Shown here: one piece after another, positions 11,600 through 22,037 of the stretch | Position numbering within the stretch: position 1 is the first letter of the stretch | Layout: each line of letters opens with the position of its first letter | Origin: Eupeodes corollae | Lineage: Eukaryota; Arthropoda; Insecta; Diptera; Syrphidae | Length of the DNA stretch: 64,000 nt | Direction: 5' to 3' | NCBI RefSeq assembly: GCF_945859685.1 | Contig: NC_079147.1 | Location: 230,822,765 to 230,886,764 of the forward strand | The notes under the pieces: generated by a model | What the model saw: only the letters and a program-made list of their open reading frames with translations | Databases searched by the model: none | What the model was told of the DNA's origin: nothing | Translations under genes and position numbers: made by a program

Positions 11600-13265
11600 T
11601 TAAAAATATATAAGCTAGCTTGGTAAGTAGATCAAATTACATATGTAATGTTATGAAAATTCATTTTTAATAAAGTTGCTATATTTTATTGACGCTTTAA
11701 AGAAGTACGAGTAATATAAGTTTGAGTAGCAGTAGCCATTAAGAACGTTGAGAATGAGAAAGAATGTCGCTGCCAAGAAATTTTCTTTTGTACGTTTTGT
11801 ACGTTTTGAATACCGATTCATCCATATTACATAATGTACACATTCCATCTGTATCTCCTTGGAAGGCTCTTTCATTAATATTAAGGAGCCCGCAGCGAGC
11901 TTTAAAAATAATGGAAAGTATGCCAGAGTACATAAAGTTGCAATTTTCATCGTGAAATTGAGACTTTGTCAGACTAACTGTAAATGTTATCTAAGCTGGG
12001 CCATTCAAGTAGATTTATGTCAAAAGAAAAATCCAACGAACATATATGAAAAAGATTCAACCATTCCTTAGCCCAGAAGAGTTTCTTGTTTGTAATGGCT
12101 TTCGATAAAATGTTGGGTAATCTATTATTAGGAAAATTTAGATTTCGCCTTATGAAAGAAAAATGCAGCTGGAGGAGAAAACCCTTCGGTTAACCTGTTT
12201 CAATACGCAGAGCATAGTCAGGCGTATTATCGGGCAGTAAAAAGCATCTTTTTATGAAGAAACGCTGCAACCTTTCGACTTGGTTGTATTTGCGTTATCC
12301 CCAAACTTGAGTACAGCACAACATAATATATTTTGAACTTTGTTGAGTGTTGGACGGTATTGTCTCGCAGTAGTCTCGACCACTTTGCATTGATGGAATT
12401 TTTAGATGCTCCCAATCTGTTTGTTAGATGCACATTCCCAGACATGTTGTAATTAAACACTACGCCAAGATGTTTGTATTGATTAGACACCTTTATTTCA
12501 GAATTATTGTAAATCCATTTTTCGCAGGAATCTCTTCTTCTAACATTGCGAAATATTACTATTTCCGTCTTATCAAGATTTATTTCAAGATTCCATTGAA
12601 TGCATTAACTCTTAAAATCCTCAATGAGCCGTTGCAAATTGGAAGGATTATCTGACAACAGTACAACATCGACACTATCAAAAGCAGCCTAAAAAAAAGC
12701 GTAGAGTTTCTTCTTTTGGCAGAGTTGAAGTTAAATTATGCATGAGAGATTATAAACTTGGTCCACAGTAGAATAGTAGTAAAGCAGACAGTATGTTCAA
12801 GAGAATTGTTCCTTTCTTGAACAGTGGGTGTATAAAGGATTTTGTGAAAGATGATGGTAGCGTTGCAGTTTTTCTGTATTTCTTCCATCAAAACCAGGAG
12901 TTTTCAAATTCTTTTGATGAAGATATAGCAAATTATATCTCGTGAAGCTCAATGGTGCAATCTTACTCTGGAACATGTCACTGAGGAAGATAGTACCTGA
13001 ATCATTTGATTGCGAAAGTAAGCTTTCAAAATACATTTTAAATTCAATGAATTTTATTTTGTTTAGCAATCTTTCACCACTCTCGGGCTGAATAAACAGA
13101 TTCAAGACTCTTAGTAAGGCTAACGAAATAAGCTTGTTGTTTGTTGGCATCATAGTAGAAAAGATCATAAAGACGTTTCCATAAAACAGGAAAGCAAATA
13201 TACTTAAGATACAAATTTGAAATTTGTACTTCTTTAAAATTTTAATTAGGAAATATCTCAATACT
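11600..13265 (-). mobile_element. Decayed LINE of a second, I-like family (copy J)
   Basis: Minus-strand peptides run in LINE order. An N-terminal RT segment with KTPGFDGRNTEKLQRYHHLS lies at 12797-13261. An RT palm remnant at about 12690-12500 reads like VVLLSDNPSNLQRLIEDF followed by NLEINLDKTEIVIF. A thumb segment at 12490-12227 (YKHLGVVFNYNMSG, NSINAKWSRL) and a C-terminal Cys motif at 11933-11739 (ARCGLLNINERAF, CTLCNMDESVF) follow. The Cys motif resembles the C-terminal zinc-knuckle region of I-type LINEs. The RT centre is missing and frames are broken, so it is an old dead copy. It differs in sequence from copies A and B. Confidence 0.75.
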
Positions 13266-13890
13266 TAACTTTCAACTCCCAAATTACTTTACCTGCAATA
13301 CCTTCGTTTCATTTTTTTTTCTAATAAATAGTTGACTATACACAGCGACTTACAATAAATAAGGCATCACATTTCTACCATATCTATAATTCACTGTACT
13401 ATACATACATAAATCAGGCAAGTCTACCTAGAAAAAGCCACTATCAAGGTCAAATGCAATACAAAATATATAAAATTTACTGCGCAAATTGTCTACTTTT
13501 AGGTATGTATACCTATCTTACCTACTGTAGCTTTGGGGGATCCAAGCATGCAAGTTGTATGTATCTTTAAAGCGTTATAAATATTTAACGAACTACCAGC
13601 AACATGTTGCTTCTGAAAGAAGAGTACCGAACTCTCAAGTCTCAAAACAACAAGAATCCATCTGTATTTTATTGTGCTCATCCATCTATACCCATAATAT
13701 TACGTCATCATATTTTTTTACGTAAAATTTTAATCTGAAACCAACAAGAATTCAAATTAGAATTCATAGTTCTCCCTCTCGTCATTTTTTTAGGGTAAAT
13801 TATTATATGATTGGTAAATTATTTGTTTTAGAAATTAAAATTAATGTTTATGTTCTGATTTTGCGAATTTAGTTCAAGTGACTTAAGACT
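13266..13890. other. Intergenic, no gene seen
   Basis: AT-rich sequence with chance ORFs only. Confidence 0.4.
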
Positions 13891-14108
13891 CTCAACCATT
13901 CCTGGGTGCGAGTAATGTTGTCATGAATGGAGGTGACCTACAGTGTTAAGCCGAATCCAAAAGGCAAATTTAGAAAGCACTTTTTTAAGACAAGAATTAC
14001 TCTTGGAGGATTTTTCAATTCCCCGCAAGAGGCAGTACCCGTGAAAACAAAAATAAGATGGCACAAGAAGGGATTAAACCCAATACCTCTGAAATGACAG
14101 TACTCCAC
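13891..14108 (-). mobile_element. tRNA-derived SINE, truncated copy
   Basis: In reverse orientation it carries the same blocks as the SINEs at 25114 and 46361: GGGTTTAATCCC-like B box, a GCACTTTT...AAGACAAGAATTACTC block, CGAATCC, and the ACATTACTCGC segment. The head with the A box and the 3' GCGCCACC tail are missing. The ORF crossing it (13938-14126, minus) is a by-product. Confidence 0.75.
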
Positions 14109-14690
14109 AATTTTGTTTTTATTCATTTTTATTAATTCATTCTTAAAACTATCTTAAAGCTAAACAAAAAATCGTAAAACTAGCCTAATTAACCATAAAT
14201 TACAACTAATTTACTGATCCCCTACGGACAATCTAAGGTGAACAATAATGCTTAATTCTAATGCTTTTCGGCCCTAAGATTTATTTAACTTCAATTCAAT
14301 TGTATTTATTTTTGTATATATTAGAAAAAAAAACTAATATCAATATCTTTTTTTATTTATACTTAAAATTCGGTCCTTTAAATAAAACTTAAAAAGAGGT
14401 TAAGCTACCTATTCTACCTATAAACTACTTAAAACAGTCCTATGTACTAACCATCGCACCATGGTTACAAGTACATAGTCTAGCCTTAAGTTCTGTTAAA
14501 CGATTTTAACAGCACATTGCTTATAACTTCCACTAGGAATAATATCGGTAACTATTTTTTTCAAAACACGTGCTCTTATTAGTAAAGAATGGAAGCTAGT
14601 TAGTTTTCAGTTTTTGGCTTGTAATCATGTAGTGGGGCGTTAACGAAAATCGAGTCGTAAAAATCGCATTACATATATAAGTGTGGACAA
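14109..14690. other. Intergenic, no gene seen
   Basis: AT-rich, homopolymer-rich sequence. No supported feature. Confidence 0.4.
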
Positions 14691-15400
14691 AATTCGAACT
14701 TAATTTTTGAACTTTTAAAACAACTTTGTTTATCGAGAATGTTTGTGTATCGTGCTATAAAACGTTTTGATGAACTGTCAAGAGTAGAATACAGACCAAG
14801 AAGTGGTCGTCCACGCTCAAACGAGAGCAAAGTAAATGCTGTGCGTGAAGGAATTCTCTTCGGAAGCAGAAGATCATGTCCAGAAAATCGGAGATATCCG
14901 CCAGATCCATGTCAAGATTGATCCGCGATGATCTTCACATAAAAGCCTATCGTCGAACAACAGGACATCTGTTAACTCTTAAAAAACTAAGACTTGAAAG
15001 AAGAAAAAAGTATTTGCAGTGGCACGCGGTAAATGAACATGAAAATATCTTGTTTACGAATGAAAAAACTAAACTAAACTTAACTAAATGATAAAACTTT
15101 ATGCGACGTCATTCAAAGAAGCTAAAAAAGTTGTTCCAAGGGTTCAGCGTGAACACCACCTCGCTCTGTAATGGTTTAGTGGGGGTTTCCCATTAAGGTG
15201 ACACACATCAATGCATTTTTGTGAAAAAGGTGTAACAACCGGTGAAAAATTGTTTCAGTAGAATGTTCTCAAGAGTGTTGTTGAGAGATTAACAAATACT
15301 CTCTTCAACGGTAAGAGATGGGTCTTCCAATAAGACTCTGCTCCAGCACACAAAGCCAAAACCACAAAAGAGTGGCTTAGAGCAAATATTCCGGATTTTA
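14690..15400 (+). pseudogene. Tc1/mariner transposase relic, DD37D (maT)-like, truncated
   Basis: Broken forward frames recall a Tc1/mariner-type transposase. The HTH region is at about 14739-14830 (VYRAIKRFDELSRVE, RPRSGRPRSNES). The second DNA-binding part is at 14876-15020 (MSRLIRDDLHIKAYRRTTGH), the first catalytic region at 15035-15065 (HENILFTNEK, where D is expected before EK but N is present). The second-aspartate region is near 15330-15395 (DSAPAHKAKTTKEW, ANIPDFI). Coding similarity stops at about 15400, where the tandem-repeat element begins, so the third catalytic residue is absent. The DD37D assignment rests on resemblance to family members, not on a measured spacing here. Confidence 0.7.
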
Positions 15401-17066
15401 TTAACTTCCCATAGGAAGTTATTGTAATGGGTCCGATTTGTCAAATTGAAAATTTTGACATTTCTCGACGTTTCAAGGTCCCTGAGTCGAAATAAGAGAT
15501 TTTTAGAAAGATGTCTGTGCGTGCGTGTGTACGTATGTTCGTACGTCCGTACGTCCGTACGTCCGTACGTTCGCGACGTTTTTTTCGTCCTCCATAGCTC
15601 AAGAACCAGAAGAGATATCAACTTCAAATAAATTTTGTTCTACAGATAATAAGGCAGAAAGATGCAGAAAGGGCTCTCAAGAAAATTGCGTGGGTGGATT
15701 TTTTACCATAGCAGTTTAAAAAAAAGGTGACAATTTTGGAATTAAATTTTATATAATAAACTGTAACGTAATCTCAAAGAAGTATATTTTTTGAAAAAAA
15801 TCTATCTAACGGTTTTTTTCTAAATCAAAAAAACTGAAAAAAAAAATTTGTCACCTCCTAAATTTAACGACTAACATATGATTTCATCTCCAAAACAATT
15901 TTGAGCAACGGAGAATAATGTTTTAAAAATCTGATAAAATTTTGAGAAAAATTCAAATTGACAGTTTTTTTTATAAAAAATAAAAATCTAAAAAAAACAT
16001 TACTCAAAGTTCGTAAAAATTAAACATCGATTCAAATATCTTTTCAAAAACTTCAAATTTAGGCTTTAAGCTTATTTTATCTTATAAGAAATATTGTTTT
16101 CAACATTCAATAAAATTTTGAGAAAAATCGAATTGACAGTTTTTTTAAAAAAATAAAAACCTAAAAAAAATTAATAAAAGTTGGTAAAAATTGATTTTCG
16201 ACTCAAATATCTTTACAAAACTTTGAGATATTGGCTTTAATTTACTTTTATCTTTCAAGAAATATTGTTGTCAACATTCAGTAAAATTTTGAACAAATTC
16301 GAATTGACAGTTTTTTTTATAAAAAATTAAAAACCGAACAAAAATTAACAAAAGTTGGTAAAAATTGAATATGGATTCAAATATCTTTTCAAAAACTTGA
16401 AAGTTAGACTTCAAACTTATTTTATCTTATAAGAAATATTATTTTAAGCATTCTGAAAGATGTTGAGAAAAATCGAATTGACAGTTTTTTTTTACAAAAA
16501 ATAAAAACCTTAAAAAAAAATGTATAAAAGTTGGTAAAAATTGATTTTCGACTCAAATATCTTTTCAAAAATTGTAGATAATGGCTTTCAACTACTTTTA
16601 TCTTTCAAAAAATATTGTTGTTAACATTTAGTAAAATTTTGAAAAAAATCGAATTAATAGTTTTTGTACAAAAAATTAAATACCTAAAAAAAAAATTAAC
16701 AAAAGTTGGTAAAAATTGATTTTCGACTCAAATATCTTTTCAAATCAATAAAGTATTGGCTTCAAACTAATTTTATCTTATAGAAAATATTGTTTTCAAC
16801 ATTCGATAGAATTTTGAAGAAAATCGAATTGACGGTTTTTTACAAAAAATAAAACAATATTATTTTATTTTACAGAAAATAGTGTTTTCGATATTCAGTG
16901 ATTTTTATATAAAAATCCAACAGTCCGTTTTTTCATAAAAAATAAAATCTATAAAAAATAGTACGCAAATTGGTAAAATCGATACTAGTACATATAGACA
17001 AACTTTTAAGCAAGGCAAATCGACAGACGGGATGGGAAGTTATCAGTGTGGGTCGCATCCCAGCTT
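15401..17066 (+). mobile_element. Dispersed repeat element with internal ~174-bp tandem units (Helentron/DINE-like?), copy 1
   Basis: The 5' end carries a short perfect inverted repeat, AACTTCC-CATA-GGAAGTT (15403-15420). A GC-richer block follows, with an 8-bp tandem (GTACGTCC)n at about 15531-15571. Then come at least five ~174-bp units beginning near 15957, 16132, 16303, 16477, 16654 and 16828, each with ATTGACAGTTTTTT and AAAAGTTGGTAAAAATTGA. The 3' end has GGGATG...CATCCC (17029-17061), able to form a hairpin. Copies at 29805-31185 and 33781-34776 share both ends and the unit. A 5' inverted repeat, central tandem array and 3' hairpin are the plan of non-autonomous Helentrons, but I cannot prove the class. 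No coding capacity. Confidence 0.65.
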
Positions 17067-17639
17067 CTTTTTGTAGTTGCAGATTGGCATTCTGGAAGGC
17101 CAGAACTTCAGATTTAAGTCTGTTGGATTACAGTCCGAATAGGAAAACATGGCCAGTAAGACTCCCCTTCGAAATTTGGATAGCCTAAAAGCTGCTTTGA
17201 TAACAGCAGCGTCATTGATACTGATCGACATATTGCGTGCCGCTATTATAAACCAACTCATGTATCCAATATTTGCTGTATTTTAAGATGAACCTAAACA
17301 AAATTTTGTTTTTAATAATAATTAAAACGCTTAAAATCTAAGAAAACTAAAATTTTTACTTGAATTTAATTAATTCTATGTGCATAAAATGATTTCATTT
17401 TAGTTTAAAAAATATTATTGGTATATATCTATTTAGAACTTTAGATATCAATTTCATTAAAAATGATGCCCCATTCTCAAGATATTGAGTTTCGAAAAAA
17501 ATAATTAAAAACAAAAATTAAGCAAACATTAAAAAAAAATCTATCGGTTTGTTTTTGTGATAATTCAGTTTTCGATTTTTGCCTAAAAAATTTACTTCTG
17601 ATATTTTTGATCTTTAAAAAAATTTAAAAAAAAACACCG
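17067..17639. other. Intergenic, no gene seen
   Basis: AT-rich sequence between two repeat ends. The ORFs on both strands at 16970-17261 overlap the hairpin end and look like chance. Confidence 0.35.
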
Positions 17640-17842
17640 AACGTGAATCAGCTTGAAACGTTTAAACTTAATCGACTCAATAGTTTGGCTTGTAGGGGCG
17701 GGGACAAACAGTCAGACAGACGAAATAGGATGACCCCCTTTTTTCGATTCCTTGACCATCGTTTGATTTAAATATCGAGTTCGAAACCTTTTACTTTTGC
17801 AAAACTTGCCATATAAGTAGTTTCTATATGTCGCAAGTAAAA
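17640..17842 (+). repeat. Dispersed repeat end with 3' hairpin, copy 1
   Basis: Shares with 36620-36790 a stretch containing GACAGACGAAA..., a TTCGAA(A/C)-rich block, and a terminal hairpin ACTTGCCATATA (17804-17815) / TATATGTCGCAAGT (17825-17838), followed by AAAA. Only the right end is recognisable, so the full element is not defined. Confidence 0.5.
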
Positions 17843-19107
17843 GTAGTCTTCATACAGAACAGACATTTGTTTCTGGTGTTGTTGGAAAAACTTTAAACTC
17901 AAAGTAAAATTATTAAAAGACAACATAAATATTTAAGAAATTGTTTAAATAAATACTTGTTTTCTGAAGAAAAACGATAGCTTTCTTATTATAAAACCCG
18001 AACTGCATTTCCGAAAAGGTTGTAAATTCACAATTTTAAAAGTGCATTCAATGTGTAATAATGTTTGCATTTTCCTAAATGGAATGCTGGAAATTTTAAG
18101 TACATTTTGACGATTAGGATTACAATTTGCAAAGTTATCGTAAATATATTTGAAAAAAAAAACAACTTGGGGAACATACATAGCCTCAAAAAACCGAGTT
18201 TCTCCATATTTTAAAGGACATTATCTCAATTTAAAAGAGAGATTTAGAAATCTAGTATAAGGCATTCAAAAACAATTTTCGAAAACAAGATGTTTTGGTT
18301 TATCTGCGCATGCTTACAGAATCGGAAGCCCTGAATTTTACTATTTTAAAACTCAACATTCTTTCAGATTACGTAGACGGTGTCAAAACTCTCAACCCAT
18401 TGTGAAAAACTCTTGATTTTGAAACAGCTTGCTCACCAGTGAAGACTTCTTGCAAATATGCATTTTCAACGTATCTACAATAATAACTACTTTTTTCAAA
18501 AGTTTCTGACATTACAAAATAAAAAGGCCACTTTTTTACCACAGCAGTAAACTTATATACATTTCAAAAGTATATAAATTGAGAGTCTATAGAATTAATT
18601 TATTCAGAACAAATAAATCTTACCCTATGTTCGAGCATAATACTTTAATTTTTCATTTTATAATATCTATCTACAACGTATTGCCCACATTACTCATCGT
18701 ATTTTAATTTTCTCTTTTCAATCAACGCATTAATTCAAATTGAAATCCCCGCTCCAGCAGCTTAACTTCCCTCCTTATCATCAAACAACTGAATATGTTT
18801 ATGCGTTACGCTGTTGCTGATGGACTGGTTAACAATTGGTGTCCACCGTGTTGGCGGCGACTCGATGGCAGCAGTAGAAGCAGCAGTCAACATAGAACTT
18901 CTTAGTTCTTAAGTGAAAGTATATTATATACAACACATATCCCAACATTCCCAAGCACTCCTGCCCTCTTCAATCCAAAACGTTTTCAACCTTGTTTTTA
19001 TTTTATATCGCTTCCACAATTCAATTCCGATTCAATTTTAGAGAAAGAATTGAGAAAAAATACGTATTGCGTTTTACTTATAAAGTAGGTAGGAAAATAA
19101 AAATGTA
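17843..19107. other. Intergenic, no gene seen
   Basis: AT-rich. A more balanced stretch at about 18740-18910, with CAG-type triplets, could be regulatory; nothing firmer can be said. Confidence 0.35.
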
Positions 19108-21735
19108 CAGTGAGTCACAGCTTATTTGACCCACCCTTTTTTATAAATTGAAACGAGTAAGTCTTCTTAAAAAGAAAATCTATTAACAAAGTAAGAACGC
19201 AGTGGGTTTAATGGAGATTTTAATTTAAGCAAAACACTTTAATTTTAACTCAAAACTACGTTAAACTAAAACAATGCAATTTTACAAGCCACATTTTATT
19301 TGACCCACAGTTTTTAATATGCCTGCAAAAAAATGAGATTAACGGTTCTTATTTTGTATATTTCTTTGTTAACATAATAACATATAGAATTATCAGTTAT
19401 GATTAGTTTTCATGTAGGAAACAGGTGTTACAAGGACGATTAAAAAGCGTACAATTGAGGAGCGTGAATCAATCCTCCATCATTACCGGAATGGGCTTTC
19501 TCGGAGAAAAATTGCCGAAATTGTTAATATTCCTGATGGGACGGTCAAAGGTATAATCCATCGTTTTGTGTCCGTAAATTGTGTTTTGGGGAAAATGCTC
19601 TAAATAAAATATACAGTCCCTTGGATGAACACTGAACAGTATTTTTTTCAAAAAGTTAAGCAAAACTTCAAGTTATCGGCAACAAAACCGACTAGCGAGA
19701 TGGTGAGAAATAGTGAACTAAACGGAAGAGTCGCGCGCAAAAGGCCCTTTATTAGTAAAAAATCGAGCTTGTCGTTTGAAGTTCGCAAAAGAGCTCTGAT
19801 TCAAGATTCTGGGAGAAAGTCATATTTTCTGATGAGTCCAAATTTGATATTTTCGGATTGGATGGGCGGTTTTATGTGTGACGCAAGCCCAATACAGAGT
19901 GGCAGAACAAACACCTAAGGCCAACAGTCATGAATGGAGGTGGTCATGAAATGGGCCTGTATGCTTGCTGCGAGAGCCAGAAAGCTGCAATTTATTAAAA
20001 GCACAATAGATAAAATGGTCTATCTTAATAAATTAAAGGAAAACTTGCTTAAAAGTGCAATAAAAGTGGGAATAAAAGACAGTTTTCGCGTTTACCAAGA
20101 TGATGACCAGAAACACAGATCGGGAATTGTTCAAACTTGTCTAATTTATAACTGTCCCCATGTTATGAAACCGCCTGTGCAGTCTCCAGACCTAAATGTG
20201 ATAGAACCTTTTTGTCAATTTTGGAGAAAAACATTTGAAAACGCATAAATTTCGAACAAAAACGATCTGAAGACTGCCTTAATTGAAGAATGAACAAGAA
20301 TGCCCCCGATATGAAAAAAATTGATAGAATCACATCCATACAAAATATTAATAGCCGTGTTTTTTGGTATTACATATATAGTAAAGTGAGAAATTGTCAA
20401 AAAAAAACGATCTGTCCAGTTTTTATATTTGAAAGTTGATACAATTAAATGTTTGCCAGAATAATTTATCAAAAAATTCCAAAAAAATTGCGAGATTCAG
20501 ACCAGGCAGGGGTGAAATCGGGTAAGCTGATTTTTAACAGTGGACTATCAAAATCAAGAAAATACGTCTTTGTAAGGTGATAGTTGATTTCAGAGTTTTA
20601 AGTTAACTCAACAATTTGACATAAAATAAAAACTTCAAGAAGGGGGTCTGTTCGTAGATTATGCATTACCATGTGGTGTTGAAGAGAACTTGAAGCCTCA
20701 ATTCTTTATATACCTGAATCGAGTTAAATTGAGCTTGATTCCCAGACCGGAATCGAGTCAAAATTTGTGGAGAAAAACCTGTGTGGAGGACTTGGTTTTA
20801 CAGATAATGCAGTATGGTCTGTTTTTTTTTTGCATTTTTGTGTACAAAAAATAAAGTTTTGTTCTAATCAAATAAAAAAACAAAATTGCACATGGAGTAG
20901 GTAGCATATTCTTATATGGTGCTGAACTATTCAGTTCTTCATTGTTTTACACGAAGAACTATCTCACGTGCACATCATAAGAAACATCGAAACACCATTT
21001 GCATTTTAGAAAGTGCTGTCAAACTTAATCATTTTTAAATCTTCTTGTGTGGTGGAAACACCAAAAGGATTTATAAACTGAGATAAAATGTTGGTGGAAA
21101 CATATAGTAAAACCTAATTATCTTTCTATTGTTTTCCTTTGCAAAATAAGTCCATTTTCATTAACAAAACTAAATAATATCAACAGTAACAGATTGATTT
21201 GTTCCCCAATGGAAAACACATGATTTGAAATGCGCACAACTGCTCAGCGAATACAGCCATCGAGATATAAATACAATATCTATCGTACCAACATTTGAGA
21301 ACGAAATCACATAAGGTCCATTCGAGACTAGTATAAATGTCGAAAACCCATCCGTAGTAAGATTCTACTTTAACTTTTATCGGTAGTATCTATACTGTGG
21401 ATATTGTTTTTGTTATAAGTCTAAGAACCTACTATACTATTGATAGATTTTCCAACAAAACACGTGTAATGTTAAAATTATTGTTTAAATTTTGTATAAA
21501 CTTGTTTTTTTTTTTTCAAGTGCGTGAAATAAGCTGTGACATTCAAATATTTTGTATTTTTTTAAATTTTTGTATAACATTTTAGATTGAAATTAATAAA
21601 TAAAGTTATTTTTCTTTGGTTTAACGTCAATTGACCTTTCTGCGTTTTAATTTTGTTTATAATATTTTTTATTAAGGAGCTACACTCGTTTGAATTCTTA
21701 AGCAACTTGTGGGTTAAATAAGCTGTGATTCACTG
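19108..21735 (+). mobile_element. Tc1-type DNA transposon with IR/DR ends and a broken DD34E transposase
   Basis: The ends are CAGTGAGTCACAGC (19108) and its complement GCTGTGATTCACTG (ending 21735), each next to a TA target duplication (19106-19107, 21736-21737). Inner direct copies of the end motif lie at 19285-19310 (CATTTTATTTGACCCAC) and about 21522-21545 (GTGCGTGAAATAAGCTGTGA), giving the IR/DR layout of many Tc1 elements. The transposase relic is forward: HTH at about 19443-19575 (IEERESILHHYRNGLSRRKI), first catalytic part near 19835 (FSDESKFDIF after frame correction), second and third at 20097-20210 (YQDDDQKH ... SPDLNVIE, spacing 34). Frameshifts inactivate it. At 2,628 bp it is about 1 kb longer than usual; 20300-21500 probably holds extra or inserted sequence. 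Confidence 0.85.
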
Positions 21736-21746
21736 TATATAAAAAT
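21736..21746 (+). promoter_or_regulatory. TATA-like motif upstream of the small Ala/Lys-rich gene
   Basis: TATATAAAAAT directly abuts the right end of the Tc1 element; its first TA is the target duplication. It lies 300 bp before the start codon at 22038, a reasonable distance for a fly 5' UTR. There is no initiator that I can assign with confidence, so this is a weak call. Confidence 0.25.
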
Positions 21747-22037
21747 AACAACACCAAGAAAAAGTATCTTTTTCTATACTCAATTCAACACCGAAGACAG
21801 GACGGTCGGAACTCGGTCGCCTGTGGGCTTGAATATGGATTCTATGTTTTTTTTTTTATTTTCAACAAACTATGTGAGAGCAACCTCAAAGTTCGTCACT
21901 TGCTTTAGTTAACATTGTATCTCGCGTTGAAGACGTTGTGTTGTGGTGAAAAAATTCGTGTGTGATTTAAAAATAAAAGAAATCAAACTTTTTTAAATTT
22001 TAACAGACAAAAATAACAAAACAAAAATATAAACAAT

